In this document: piece by piece, positions 30,228 through 45,400 of the stretch
How positions within the stretch are numbered: position 1 is the first letter of the stretch
How the letters are laid out: each line of letters starts with the position of its first letter
Assembly (NCBI GenBank): GCA_026419785.1
Contig: JAODTK010003710.1
Span: 1-64,000 of the forward strand
DNA from: Sclerodactyla briareus
Taxonomy: Eukaryota > Echinodermata > Holothuroidea > Dendrochirotida > Sclerodactylidae
Length of the DNA: 64,000 nt
Reading direction: 5' to 3'
Program-made: the position numbers and the translations under genes
Notes under the pieces: generated by a model
What the model was told of the DNA's origin: nothing
The model's input: only the letters and a program-made list of their open reading frames with translations
Databases searched by the model: none

Positions 30228-30402
30228 CGCTTCTAGGTCCATTTCGTTGAAGATGAAGAAGCGGAAGCAGTGCCTGAACACGACCAGCAGAATGAGGAAG
30301 AACGGGAAGGCAATAGCAATCATCGAGTTCTTGACAGCCCAGAGACCGGCAAGGCAAATCAGCTGAATTAACGTGAATATGTGGATTTCAATACGCTTAC
30401 AC
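30228..30402 (-). CDS. SLC4 exon: last membrane helices
   Basis: This 175-bp exon is open throughout: CKRIEIHIFTLIQLICLAGL, WAVKNSMIAIAFPFFLILLV, then FRHCFRFFIFNEMDLEA. It matches the family's HxFTxxQxxCLxxLWxxK and FPxxLILxVxxR motifs. Acceptor TCCTCGCAG, donor GTAATT. It is one of the few undamaged exons of this gene. Confidence 0.95.
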
Positions 30403-33400
30403 CTGCGAGGAAGGATAGAGAAAATTACCTGAAACCAATGAAGAGGAGAAGAAGAAGAAGAACTGGTAAAATAGAATACACAAGTTTTTTGCAATAATAA
30501 ACAAGATTATCATTCACAGTGAACAGCTTTTCGTTACACTGAAACAAGCAAAATGGGCACCGTAATAACACTGGACAGGACAGGAAGCACAATTGAAGCA
30601 TTGTAATTAAGGATATGATTGATTCTTATGATGGCAGGCAGGGCATTACCACAGTGTTGGGATAGCATTTTCTAGCTGACCGTATTAAAAATATAAAAAA
30701 TCCACATTCAAACAGCAAAAAATTCATCATATATAAATTGTTGGCATGCGCTCATCAATATGGTTCCACCCCATAGCTAATCTCATAAAGATGGTCAGCG
30801 TCTGAAAACAAGCCTCAATTAAGGAATGGACAGTGTTTTAGTCATATCCCTAGCTTTCGTCGGAACAAATCCATCTTTCTTTTAAAATTGCATGCGATCA
30901 TATGATTAGAAAGGATTGGGTCCCTTCTGCCAGTAAAAATACATTAACATATTTGGCACGGCTTGCCGATGATTTCCCCTTGCTGGAGTTTTAACATTCC
31001 ATATAGGAGAAGACGTACCTACGTTCTCGGCGACGGCTGTAAACACATGGGAGTAAAACCCAATAAAAATGGAGGTGAGAAATTGGAGAAACATTGATTG
31101 AATTTCCTGTCTGATGAATTCATCATCTGGGTGTGTTTGCTAGGCATGAAAAAACACCTTAATCCTTTCAGTGAGATTCAGACCGCTAGGGAGCTGATTC
31201 CCAGGTAAGGAAACACGCCCAGCAGGACCGCGATCGGGATGTTCGCGGGCGGGCCGAGGGGAAGCGAAGCAGACCTAAGGAAGGAGGTACAAAGAGTGGC
31301 TATGTTAACATGGAGGGCAGGAAACCCACCACTAGATCGAGGGAGATGATCCCTGGAGGAAACCTGCATTGGGGGAATGGAAAGGAAAATAGGTCCGACA
31401 ATACCCATAAGAAACGTAAGCAACGAGAATGGATTACTTTGACAAAAAACATCTCTCCTGCTAAATTATGTTTCTTTTGTGAGATTCCCAGGTGCTACGG
31501 TTTGACATTCACATACACAAGCGTAGCATAGCACAGCAATACAGTCAGTGGCAGTGCAACTGGTAGAAATAAAGAGAAGTTTTGTGATTTGACACTAGTG
31601 GTAAACATGTTTTACAACTTGAACAATTTATTTCAGATAATCGCGACAGAATACATAAAAGTGTCTCACCTGGTTGTGCGATCAGTGGTTTCTCTTCTAT
31701 TAGTCACCATGCAATTAATTACGAGGCATTCCATGTGTTCATTTAAGGTTTTTGTATTAGCATTTAACAGGAACAGCTTACTAGTCAGTGACCAATTACG
31801 AGTTTACATTTTATGATTATAACACAAATCCAGGTTTACACAGGGATTGCCCTCTTTGTTTCTCCAGGTGGACACAAGTAGCTGCTCGCACTACGAACAG
31901 TGGGAGGCAAAAATCGGTATGAATCCCACGATCAGAGAGGTTATCGCAAATACGAAGTAAACTAAAGTAAAAATTACGTCCAGTTATCAAGCTTCCCAGA
32001 AGAATACTTCATGATTAGACAAGTTTGAAGCTTTGTGAACTTTTCACAAAAATTTCCGGCCCAAAGAAAGTTTTTACAGCATGGGCAGTTTAGTTACGAC
32101 TCACTATACCGAGCTGACAAGGGAAGTTTTTCGGCGCTGGTCGATTGGATGTATAAGACAGCTTCGGGCCGGACGCGGGAGGGTCTTTCTGGTCATGAGG
32201 CTGAGCTATGTTTTTGGGGTTTTTTGGGGGGGGGAGACGGTCCGGACCGTGGCTGCGCAACCCACACAAAAAAAACAAAATCATGGCACCCCAAAAGGCC
32301 CCGAACAGGGCGACAGAACCCCCATCAGGAAGAGATCAAGATGAAAGCCTGTACCCTTGTTGAGCTGGTGCTCCTTTTGCCGACCAACATTCTGTTAAGA
32401 AATTGGTAGGGTTTTAGAAATTTGTGTTATGTTTGGCACGCATAACTTGGAAGGACTGGTGCGGCCAACCATAGGGCTCTAAAAACTATGTCAGATCTAG
32501 AAAGGTAGTAGCTGGGCACACTGCACAGGTTGGTGGGAAGAGGTTAGGGTTAAGGGCAATCTGCACAAAAAAATGGGGGCTCAGGTGGGGCTGAAATGGC
32601 AGGTATGTAACATGGGGAGAGGAAGGAGGGGGGGGGGGGGGGGGGGGGGACAAAGGCCCACCCTGGGAACTCTACATATGATGCTGCATTTTGTGTCCTG
32701 ATACCAGAAAAATGGAAATAGGTCGTCACCTATAGATGAAGGATACCAGAAAGATGGAAATAGATATCCACTTATTAAATTAATGGGATTTTTTTTATTT
32801 ATCTTGTGAACCATTTAGTGAGTTTTATTCAGTTTCCATATATAGCTTGTTTGTTACAGGGTCTTCAAAAGTATGTGTATAAATGAAATGATCACAATGG
32901 ACTTCGGTTCATCACCATTTGGTATCAAACAGAAGTTGAGTCATATTTACATGACAATTTATACAAGCGGAAATTGGTATGCAGTTAAAATGTCACTATG
33001 TTAATTGTTAGTTGCAACTATTCAAAACCGAAAGTTAAAAGTCTTAGGATTCTTCACTGGTCTTTTGAGCATTCTGGAGTTGTCGTTAGTGTCCACAAGG
33101 TTTTCATACTTTGACCTCTGTTGACCTCAGATGACCTTGATCTGACCACAAAGCAAACATTAGGGCTAGTTTTTCCACCGAAACGCCCCTTGACAACCGA
33201 AAAATACCATGGTTCTTGTACTCGCCCCTAGAAAAGCTGCAGATCAAATTTCAGGTTGATTTGACCAAGCATTCTGTGACCTCAATTGACTTTGAGCTGA
33301 CTCCAAAACGATAGGGATCATGTGATACTCACAGGGAACCCTTATACCAAGTATGGGATTGATCCATCCACAGTAAATAGGATATTGTCTGTAAACATGA

Positions 33401-36400
33401 ATGTGTGCATGCTGGTGTTCCCAAGAAGCAAATTTATGCTAATTTAGGAGCTAATTTATGCCCAGAGATCAATGAGACCAGAGCCACCATTTGTTGGCCC
33501 TGTTCGATAGATGAATGTAGTCCTGTCCGTCAACCACTGAGCAGGCTGAGAGGCGAAGAAGGCCTGGAAATAACTATGCAGCAGTGGACAATGTCAACCA
33601 GACATCCTAACTGAATGCCAAGTTATTAATGTTAGTAACCTAGTAAATTTATGCAAATAGCCTGTCAATGACTCTAGATAACCCCAGAATTATCATTCAA
33701 GATTCAGTCACCTGTTTTTGCAAAATCTACTGATATTCATGTTGAGAACTATCTAATTAGCATGCTATATATCACCTTCAAAATGGGTTTGGGTAGAGAA
33801 CCTTTGCGGACCTGTTAGGATGTAGGTTCAGGGTTTATTGATGAATTGATGGACAGACGGAAAGCCTAACGACCACCACTCATGCACAGTAAAAATGTTC
33901 AATACTTGTTTCAGAGGACCCACCCAGTCAGCAGGGTTTCCATGTACAGCAGAATGAAGAGCAGGAAGGCTGGATCGCGGCAGCGAAGACCGCAAATATG
34001 GGCGTGGTCTCATGCCGGCCCATGGGGGACTAACGAACCAGCTGTCTCTCCCTGGCTTGGTAGGGACCATCCTCCGGATACACACTTCTGTTGGAGAATA
34101 TTGTCAAAAAACAAAAGTTGGTAAATGTCACCTAACCTTAACAATACAACCTTGTCCAAGGCAAAGAGTCCATACAAAAAGCAAACATTTTTATTAACAA
34201 TCCAATTTGATCTAAATTCACCTTTGATGGACAGAGCTTGACCAGGTTGTTTTTTTCCATAAAAAAAATTGCCTAGATCAGACTTGACAACAGCGACTTG
34301 TTTGCCTGTATCTAAACTCGCCTTCGATGATCTCAAACTGACCACAAGTTGTTTCATTATCGTAAGGGTCTCTTCACCCCAAAAACCGAAAAATACTGCC
34401 TTGATCAAACTTGACTCGACAACCAGTAACCTGACATGTTTTCAAGACAGTCGAGCCTTCGACCTCTGTCAAACTCACTAGTGATCAGTCAGATCGGGCA
34501 TTTATCCATCATTGCCTTATGTTTACAAGGCACACACATGGTTATGAAAGATGTATTCTTCCAGTTGAGCGAGGGTGCAAACACCGGGGTCCGGCACCTT
34601 TCAACTATTTTGGGCCTCTGCTTATAGGGGGTCTACCGATGTTCCCGAGTTTGATGTTCCCGGTGTCCGATGTTTTCCCCCGGGATTCAATGTTTCCGAG
34701 GTGAAACATCGGAAACACCGAACCCCCGGGAACATCGACATAGCCCCAATGTTCCCCATTTTCGTATAAGGTAAGAGGCATCAAATTCACCCGAGTCGTG
34801 TTTCCAGGTTTGATGTCCTCGGGGTTCATGTTCCCTGTTTTTGTAAAAGTTCAATGACACCCAAATTTACAAGGTTGATGCTCCCAGGGTCCGATGTTCC
34901 CGAGGATCGAACATCGGGAACATCGAACCCCGGGAACATTGACATAGCCCAGCCTTGTACTGTCTTTTGTACATGAAACCATTGCTCTCGACTGCTTTGA
35001 AACATTGGAGCTATTATATTAACTGGAGAGGTAATGGCAGACCAACTCTTGGAGAGGAAAAAAAATGTCACTGTTTGAGCAATCAAATTTGTATGTGTAA
35101 TATATATCAGCCAACATACCCGTTTATGTCACTCAAAATTGTATGCAAAGCTGAGGAGACAAATACTAGGTAGAGTACATGAATGTGGGAAGGCAAGTAT
35201 TAATATATATATAAATAATCACACCAGAAATGCAAGTTTCCAGAACTGGTGTCGGGGACCATCTCTATGCAACAGGGTTTTTAAAAAAGTCGGCGGATGC
35301 CAAAAGTTAAATTGAACAGCCTTGAATGTGGATGTTTTTAAGTTGCAAAAAACAGGGATTATTGTTCTTCTGAAGATTCTATACATCAATTCAGACTATA
35401 GCGTTATCATTTGATTGTGTGGCTAGGGATTCCCCCCCCCCCCCCCCATGTTCACAAAGTGGTGCGCCCTTGGAAGTAAAGAAGAAATACTGTGAGAAGA
35501 ATAATTTAATTATTAGTTCATTAAAGGCTCCATTCAGATCATTCCATGTCCTCCTTTCCAGCCATGAGGATACTCATACTGTGGTTCTATTGTGTTGACT
35601 GATGTAAAAACTACACAATTAGTAATTATGGGAAAAGGTCCTGTGGCAAAAAATTTGTCCGTGTGAATGTGTTACAGCCGGCCGGCATTTTTGAAAATTT
35701 GCGTACTGATATCATTTTTCTCCAAACAGAATGTTTTGAGTGCTGATTTCGACTGAAGTTCAATACCATTGATGCACATTTCCCTTGAATATTTCAAAAG
35801 CTGAAGGGGAACTTCAAGGAGGAGAGTCATCCTAAAGCTCCATTTAGAGAGCTCAATCAGAGACGTACCTGTGAGGTGGTGTTCCCTGGACTGCAGAATC
35901 TACTAGCACCATAGTTAATATTGACTATTAGCATACCCAAAATTCACCCAAGCCCTCCGTACGCGTGATGGGAACAAAAATATATGGAAATATGTTTGAA
36001 AAAACAGTGATACTGGAGATGAAGAAGCAATTCATTCCCTATGTATGTTAATTATTTACAGTGAAGTGAAGATTTCATTTACTAACCTATGAAGCATAGA
36101 AGCTAACAAAATTCAAGCAGATCTTACCAAGCATTATGGACTTATCGTGTTTTTCAGTTGACCTCAGATGACCTTTGACCTGAAGCCCCAAAAACCATAG
36201 GGTTCATGTCCATTATGAGACGGGCAACGAATCAAGATGAGCTTGATCCATCAGGTGGGCCAAGGGATTGTGTCACAAGCCAACAGCTGTTCAAAAATAG
36301 TTTTTCACAATACCCCATAAACCACCAAGAGAACTGTGGATGAGAAGAAACATTATAAATGATTGAATCTGTTGAAAAACAGGTGACAGGGGAATGAATG

Positions 36401-39400
36401 AGCAATCATTCTCTGTGTGATTTTTTACAGTGAAGGGACGAGATAACTATCAGGCAGGCATTGAAGGACAACCAACAGAATCAATTATAGGAGGTGATAT
36501 ATAACAATAGGAGAAAAAACAAAATGAGTCGTCCAAAACCACACGTTCATACAAAATCTCGCAACAGAGTTGTAGGCCTCTGTGAAGTTTAGTATGTGCA
36601 TTGCACAAGATCGAAAGCATTCAAGACAATGATGCGATCTCGCACAGCCTGGCAAATATACTTTGGGTTCAGTCTCGAACAATGATAGACCGCAAGAGGG
36701 GATTTGCCGTAGTGGGGCTGGTCAGTAGTGATGCAGAGATTTTTAAGAGGGGGGGGGGGGGTTTTGAGGGCGAACCCAAGGGTCAAAACTTCTACTGAAC
36801 TGCAAAAAATTATTGATCACTTGCGTCATGGGGGTTCTGACCACAAACCCCTGTCCTCCCGTGAATCGCCCACTGGGGTTGGTAGGGTGGATGGTTACTT
36901 TGTAGGGGAAAAACAGTTAGACACCCTAGGGAATGTTAAGTTATTCAACATAATAAAATAATACATGAGGTTTCTATACGCGTTCCATTGTTTGTCGCCC
37001 ACAATTATGTGCATTAGGGACTCCCCCCATTTCCTCATATGGACCAAACTTGAAAGTCAATCGCTGCAAATAGGAACATACAGTCGAAAGGGGGTTTGAT
37101 CGAAAGACATTCTCAAATGGAATGGTCATCATTGTTTTGGTAACATCTTTTTTGATGATTCAAAAAGATTGGATTCTCCAGAAGCATTGAATGCCCAAGT
37201 TCAGTGCAAAAAAACAAACGGCAATCGAGCCAGTGCTACATGAGCGGCTAAACTGCCTAGCATTGTGTCTGTTGTTTCCTCAAACTTTTAAATTGATTTT
37301 TCAAAGATACCAGGTTTGACCACATTCAAATAATAAGACTTTGTAGGCTTATGTAAACATGCATTTACCCTCTATATGAAGGAAGCGACTGTAACGGAAT
37401 ATCTTCAACACATACGCAATAAAGAAACGTCCCAACGTCAAGATGTTGACATGAGAGCGGAAGTTTGGTGCGGATGAAGTTAAAACTTTCCCCGCACGTT
37501 CGAATAATAATAGTCAGTGTTTGAGTCATTGCTCTCAAGTCTACGTTAATCCCCAGAACTTTGAGCCAGAGCACTAGGGAGAGAAAGATCTTGTGTAGGG
37601 CGTTCTTGTAAATATATATCAGCATGTGAATCATAGCTCACATTGGCTATTACAGTAATCCTCCAGAATAGGGTCCAGTTTGAATATCTGAGGGAAAAGG
37701 AAACAATAAAAGAAAATGAATTTCAACCTTCCCTTAAGCCGTGTGGTTCCCAACCAGGGGAGGAAAATTTCACAGATGTTCAGGGGAGAGAGAAATGTTA
37801 TCCGTTCCAGGTTAAAATGTTCTCTTCACACGGACTTTCAAGATGTGCTCCCACTTCCCTGAGCCCTTGCATGAATCCAATGGGTGGGGCGACGGGAGGG
37901 TGTGGAGCAGCAGATTGGGCTGTCAGTTTTGCAACAGTGGACCCCTCCGTATGAAATTTCTGGTGATGGGTCAGTTATACGACAACCACAAGTGAGGAGG
38001 AACAGCTATATGCCAGAGGCAAAACAAAAGGGGAATGGAAATGGCGATGAAAAAAAAAGTGAGGAATCACTGTTCTTAAGATTTCTCCAATCTTGTCACT
38101 CCGCAGTCACAAAATCTAAAGCATGTCACAAGAAAAGACTCCACCCACCAGGAACAACATCAGGTCATTCTCCGAAACAGGAAATCATGAATGAAATCAC
38201 TATACCAAAGTGGGAAGTCTTGAGATCAAGCTGTGCTATCTTCTATTATACAAAGCTATACTTACAATATTCCTGTGCATTGTATATTTATTTTTGAGTG
38301 TTAAATTTCCAGCATGTTGAGGTTAAACAGGTTGGTCACAAGAATTTCAGACATAGATACATTTATAACTACCGTGTACTTTGATGTTTTTTTATAGTTC
38401 AAGGAGTAATTTTGACAATCCAGTACGCAACTGAACACACCTTTCTCAAAAAACACATAATCCAGTTGGAAAGACGATCACCTCCACTAATATAAATTAA
38501 TTTTATATCTTGCTCCACATATTCAAACCGTCAAAGGTTCGTAGATAAAGATGAGAGAAATCAAGGCTTGCTAGATCTCTTCCGTGAATCTGTGAAGAGT
38601 ACTTGCCAGTATACTGCCCCTTCAAGCGCCACCACGAGGGTCAGCAAATGATGAACACCCAGATTTAACGATGTGCATGCAAGGAAAATGGGGAAAAGTA
38701 CGTAGTCCAAACCAAAATTATTGGAGAACTGCAAGGAAACAGAAAATTAGATATTCATGGTTATAGCAGTTGGGGGTCTGGGTAAGAGGTAACGTAAACG
38801 AACGGCGCGTCAGCATAACTAATGTTAATAAGTTGTCAATTTACGAAGTGCCTCCCCCCCTTTTTATAAGTTCACTTCTATGTGTTTGACCTAGCCCAGG
38901 GCGGGCAATTCAACTTGCAATGCTGGGTTGACCCTCTGCTGTAGCGAATTACAGGAGATAAACAATTTTCATTTTTTTGTAACTTGGACATGTCTCGTGT
39001 TAGGGCATGTACAAACAACTTCAGCATTCAGCCGCTTCTACCCAAGTCACAAGGAAAAATGTCCCTACATGCACACATACTGGCAATTCAACACCATGTG
39101 CTATACCTACTTGCCTGACTTTCCCGCTTATTTTTCAAGTTAGAGTAAGTAACAAACACTGGATGCTGCAGATACAAGGTCATACTACAAAAAGCATTGC
39201 ATGCGTTCTTCCGTGTAGCTTACATGGGGACATTTGTTCTCTCCATTTAGTACAGCACATGCTGCCATTGCCCCTCCAGGTGTTAATATAATAGCTCCCC
39301 TGGTTATGTAAACAAGAAAAAATGAGCACCATATAATATATTGAACCCCAGCGCACCAATGGAAACATTGGCGGGTATTCCATGACCGACCAAAATTGTC

Positions 39401-42400
39401 CGAAACATTGATGATGCTGCGAGAAGAAGGAGAAATCAGGCATGTTGACAATGAGGAAGATTGCTCACAGTTGTAGAGCGTACTCTTCAAAGACCAGTTA
39501 CAGGGCCAGTTTCCTCCGATGATCATGAGAGGTTGTCCTGAGAACAGAGAGAAGATAATCCCACCGAAAGAGGTAGATATCATCATCTCGACCGACCTAA
39601 TAAGTTATCAGTCTTCCCACTGATGAAAAATCAAAGAAAAAAAGGACAGACGGACAATGAGATTATGAACAGCGTTACAGGGATTACATTATACCAACAC
39701 ATCAAACTGTTGTGCAATATAGCTATCTGATTTGATGTCTACAGGGGTGTAGGTGGGCGATAAAAAAGACGGACCCCCCCCACCCCCAATGAGCACCGTT
39801 ACATGGATACGTCTAAAACCCGTCAAACTGTGTGCAATATTAGGTCTATCTCATTGATGCTCTCAGGGCAGGAAGCAAAATATAGCTTATCTGGGCAGTT
39901 TTTAGCCTGGCCAGATTGAAGAACCAATAAGCACCGATGATAGCATTCTCTATCGACTAGTGCTCAAAGGATATCGAGGCATGCAGGGGTTGTGACCCAT
40001 TCCAACCAAACCTGCTCCGAAAACCGTCTGTTACGTCCCCCACCGGGAAGGGAAAGGCGATCAGTGAACTCCAGGAGCCGACCAATTCTCAGAACCTAAA
40101 AGAACAGAAGATTCATGTCCACCATGACTGCCTTAAGCCGCCCCGAATGACAAGACTTACTGAATTATCCCAGAACAAACCCAGAAAGTGGGCTATTTGA
40201 CAAATAGACTTGAGCGGAAAGTTGGAAACAAGTGACCATCACCAGTCCGGGCAGTCCCTTCTATTAGAAGAGTTATTCTGCTGAAACTAGAAAATGGGAA
40301 CAAGTTGAATACCCCTGTGTAATTCATACAAATATAAGACGGGAAGTTACAGAATCTGGAGTTTATATGTAATAAAAATGTAAAGTGGATATTCCCTCTC
40401 AGATGTCCATTATCAGTTAGTATCTGTTCTGTATATATCCCACTGATAAACAAGATGAAACAAAGCAAACTGAACTAGAATCGTATTTGAAAGTCCAGGT
40501 CCAAACGGATGCATTTGAGGGAACCGCTAGTCAACAGAATGCCAGGGCGAAATTAAAACATTACAGGTTTTACAATGAGATGCTAGCAGGAGTGAAGGAG
40601 GATTGGCTAACAAAAACCAATATTATCGATTGAAGAAAAAGAGTCTGTGCAGATTGTGTTCTAGCTAGTCCTGTGGAAGAAAAAGAGGAATGGGAGGGGG
40701 AGGCAGGAGGGTCTCCATCCTGATGTGAGTGGTGGTGGGGGGGGGAGGGGGGCAGGAATTGTCCTACAATAATTCCAAAGAATTACAACTCACCCAGTAT
40801 ACCACCACAGTGATAGCTGGGTGCCAACAATGCCAGGGAATACAAAGAAGAATGTGGCCAGACAGTGAAAGTTTATCCCTGTCCCTGGCGATGTCGGCCC
40901 AGGAATGACGGCAGCGGCGCCTCACGTATTATCAGACCCCGAACGGATGGGCCAGTTCCTCTTGAGGGGGATCGATCATGTAAACTTTAACTGGGGCGTG
41001 GACCTTATTAAGATTGGCAAGATATGAGAGAGCCAACTGGATAGCTGAGTAACTGTTAAAATTAATTCCATGCACAGAGGTCATTTACATGATACTATAA
41101 AATGATAATAAATACAGCACTACAAAACTATTCATATAATATGGGCCGGGACTAGCGATATCACTCGGATCACCAGGGTACCGTGAGCATCCTCCCCCCC
41201 CCCATCCACCCGGGCTGGTCCCCCACCCCCACCATGTACGCCCAGATGCAGCCGGTCTTCACTCCCTGTCCAAAAGAAGGCCCAGCCACATGCGGTGCTT
41301 CTACTTTCCCACAGACCACTTCTAAGATACCGCTCTCACACATGGGTAAATGGATAATCGAGAGACGAGCCTTTGTCCATCCGAAAACGGCAGGCGGTCA
41401 CTGCTTGTCAAAGGTGTGTTTTCAAATGAACGGTGACCATAAGCATGCAAGCTGTCCCGGGCTCGCTATGGTGCCACAACTGTGGAATGCAAGTATTATG
41501 GCCCTGACACAGTTATTACAGTGTTAGGCAGGCCTAAACCGCCTAATCCCTTATCGAGAGGACCTAGAGAGCTATCTGCAACCTAACCTTCAACAAATTG
41601 ACGATGTTAACCTTTGGTTTGTTCTTTTGTTCTTTTCCTCCGACACAAAGCTTAATTTGTCATCCAGCAGATTGAGCAGCATCTTACATGAGTGCATGCT
41701 ATGTAGCTGATGATGAACATATGAGTTCAGCAACCAAAGTTCAAGGATATGGAACCTTGGTTAAATTACATTGACCAGATTTCCTTGACTGATCCTGTAT
41801 TGATCGAGCTACGCAGTGTCAACTTCACCACACTACAAGATTTAAATAGGGATCATGTATCATGATCAAAGGAACTCACCATACCAAGTAGGAACCTCAT
41901 CCATCCAGGTGAGGCTTGTTAACAAGCTGAAATGGAGCCTACTAATATTAAATTTTTCACAAATGATCCACAGATCTCTCCCCCAAACTTCACTCAAATC
42001 AAGAGGTCATGTACTCCCCATAGGAAGCTTGCATACACATTCAAAATGATCAAACCAGGTATTCTGAACTTATGGTGTTAACTACGGGATTGCGATTCTG
42101 ATTTCCTGACCTTAGATCGAACCCAAAACAATAGGGAATAATATGTACTCCTATGGACAAGCTTAAATACCAGTATGAGCGACCCTCCTCCTGGTGGGGT
42201 TTCAAGTCTATAGCGTTGCAGAAGATAAAATTCCAAATTATCAATTTTTGCGAAATGTCACAACCTTCTACAAACCTACTATGGTCTACATAAAAACAAA
42301 CAATAGGGTTTCTGTACTCCCACAAGAAAGCTGCATACCAACATTCAACTGATCGAACCAGGCATGCTGGACTTATTATGTTAAAGGGTTTGCAGACTTT

Positions 42401-45400
42401 GACCCAGATGACCTTTGGAACAGCTGATGCCAAAACATTGGGATATGTAATCATCATGGGGACGACAACCAAGATGAGCCTTCATCCATCCAGGTGTGAT
42501 TTAGTTATCGTGTTAATAAGCCTAAAATTGAGCAATCCATTTTCACAATTCTCCAATTGATCTCAAAAATGACCCTGGTTTTAGAGCAGAACCGATAGGA
42601 TTCTCGTTCTTCTCTTGGAAAGCTGCATACCAAAATTTCAACCTGATATGGTAGGCATTCTGGACTTATTGTTCACAAGGTTTTCAGACTTTTGACCTCT
42701 GGTGACCAGATGACCTTTGACTGACCCTAAAACAATAGGCTACATGCACTCATCATGGGGAACCACCATACCCCAGCGTAAGCTTTTCACCATCCATGGT
42801 GCGGGTCGAGTTCTGTGAAACAAGTTAAAATTGACCGAAATATCCGATTTTTCACAATCTTCTCAGTTTTTTCCCTGAAGTGACCCCCGGGTCTACACTA
42901 AAAACAATAGGTTACTGTACATTCCAAAAAGAAAAGCAACAAAAAAAGTTAGCCGGTCGGGCCATAGCTTCAGGACTTATCGTTGTGTGAACAAGATTTT
43001 CAGAGTTTGACCCTCTGATGATCTCAGATGACCTCCTGACCTCAACCCCCCAAAAAAATAGGGTTTATTTAATCATCATGGGGAATCCACCTACGCCAGT
43101 CTAGGAACTTCATCCACCCAAGTGGGGGGGAGTTATCGTATAAAACCTAAGGCATCACATACACACAATACTGCACCCACACAACACACTGTCATGACTG
43201 CATTAGCTTCCTCTGACGTCGAGGGTCAAAAAAATGTTGTGCAGCACCTTCCAAGTGCCATGCAGGCCGAGCAGACGAACATAAAAATTACTGGGTCTAG
43301 GTCGGAGTGTTTGAACTTTTTGCTGTTAAAATGAATTAGTAGGCTTATATAATTCACACATCAAAGGTGAAGGAAATGCCTCCATGGTAATCATTTTGCA
43401 GAGTGAGAAATATATATTCCTTCACGAGAATAATTTTTCAGAAATAATAATTTGGAGCGGCCTATTCATACGTTATCATCTATTACAGCAACCACACGTA
43501 CCCTGGTATCTTCTCTGCTAGCTTCATGCTCTTCCGCTGTTCTGGCTTTCTCGTTCTCCTTCTTCTGTACCCTGGTGAGGGGGCGGGGAAGAGTCGAGGG
43601 AAGAGTAGGTCCCGGTCCACTCCCAGGGGGGAGCACCATGGGGTCGTTGAGGAAAACCCGTTGCTACCCGTCTCATGTAATCCTGTTCGTTGGCCTGCGT
43701 AGGCACTGTCTCTGAAAAGCTGTTAGAGTGTTCAGAGTGAAATCAATAGGCACGATGACAATTATTGTGATATTGAATTAAGTTCCCTGTCTGGAGGAGA
43801 AATATCGTTTGAGAATCAATCCCCAGAATTTACACCATTACTGATGTCATGCATCGGGCAAATTGTTATGAAGAAGAGCAACATATGAAGGCCAGCTCTA
43901 CAGTTGATTCCATTACTTTAAAATTCAACAAGATAGTACCAGCACTAGTAGTCAAATATGATTATAAAGGTTACTTTAGTTTGCTTGAATGATATGCATG
44001 CGGTTTCTGGAACATTGAGCAAACATCAATGTCGGCAATGAGTTATGCAAGGTACGAGCACACCAAAACGATCATAATGACCACCCTCATATGTTGATCT
44101 ATTCTGTTGGATGTAGAAGCCGCTTTGACCTTCAACAATGAGCCTAAAATTGACCCTTAGTTACCTTCGATCCTGAAACCTTAACGCCCATATTTACCGT
44201 TGATTGGTCATATAATAACGACCAACTTTCATGATCATTCAATCTATTCTGTAGGAGTAGAAGCGCTTGACTATTTGAAGGAAATGGCTAAATCTAAATA
44301 ATCTTTGATCCGAATTCATGTACCACCCACATAATACTATTGTAAATGATATATGATCATCGGATCTATTCCGTAGAGGCAGAGCAGGTTGCTTGACAGT
44401 CCCACAGAATGGCCAATAATGACAATGGCCAATAGATGACCTCAAAAGTCATGAACACCCCAATGAACCATTGGTCAATGATACACTGACACACTCACAT
44501 GATCATTTTTCGTTGAAGAGGAGCTACTGAATGTTCAAATCAAAAGGCCCAAAATCAACCTCTAGATGATCTTTGATTTCAGAATCATCAAACCTGCATC
44601 ATATATTGGTCAATAAAAATATGACGAATTTATGACACTAATCTTATCTGTAAGTGTGAAAGCTACTTGACATTTACACAAAGTAGCAAAGCAGCTCAAT
44701 TTGCGATTTGGGGTTTATATCAAACCACTCTTCTCATTATCTAGTTTGAAGATCCCTTGGCAATCTGTATAAATGGTTGTTTTCACTTTCACTGACCTTC
44801 CACCCCCTTAGGACATTTTCAAAAACCTGAACTTGCGATTCAAAAATATTGTCATATTTGTGCATATGCAACATTGTTCCCTTATTATTGAACTTCAAGT
44901 GTTAAAAAAGTGGATTTTTCCTTAGTTGAAGTTGTCATTCTGTCAATCAGTACCAGCAGATCACCAATGTTCCCTACCTACCAACCAACGACCCCCCCCC
45001 ACGCCCCACCCCCCCCTCAATAAGTCCCTATGTGCGCGTGCATGTTTCTAAGTATTTCTGTCAGTGGGAGACAACAATTCCTTAATCGGACAAAGTTTTC
45101 AAAACGAAAGATTGATCAACACCCTCCAAAGGGAACATTATTCCACGAATGTCTCCAACAGACACATTAATCAGACCAACATGTACACACATCCATGGGC
45201 ACTCGGTGTTCACCGCACGCCTGACCCCCTGGGGAAATTGGGGGGGGGGGGTGAGGTGATAGAATCTTGCAAGAGCAGGTAGCACTTGATACCCCTTGGC
45301 CTCATGAGCGATTAAAAACTAAATGTCTCTGTGAATCTTGTCGTCACCCAGAACTACTCAAAACTTCCGGAATGAAAAATAAAACAAAATCAGGACCAGT

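Noticed and set aside
36490..36590. Possible missing SLC4 exon (text like LLRDF followed by hydrophobic residues, minus strand, after TTCACAG)
   Set aside because: The match to the family's LSDFGVP segment is too short and needs several indels; it is only a hint.
39280..39460. Open minus-strand frame MFRTILVGHGIPANVSIG between two SLC4 exons
   Set aside because: It would fall at the wrong place in the SLC4 order and repeats no known motif; treated as intron.
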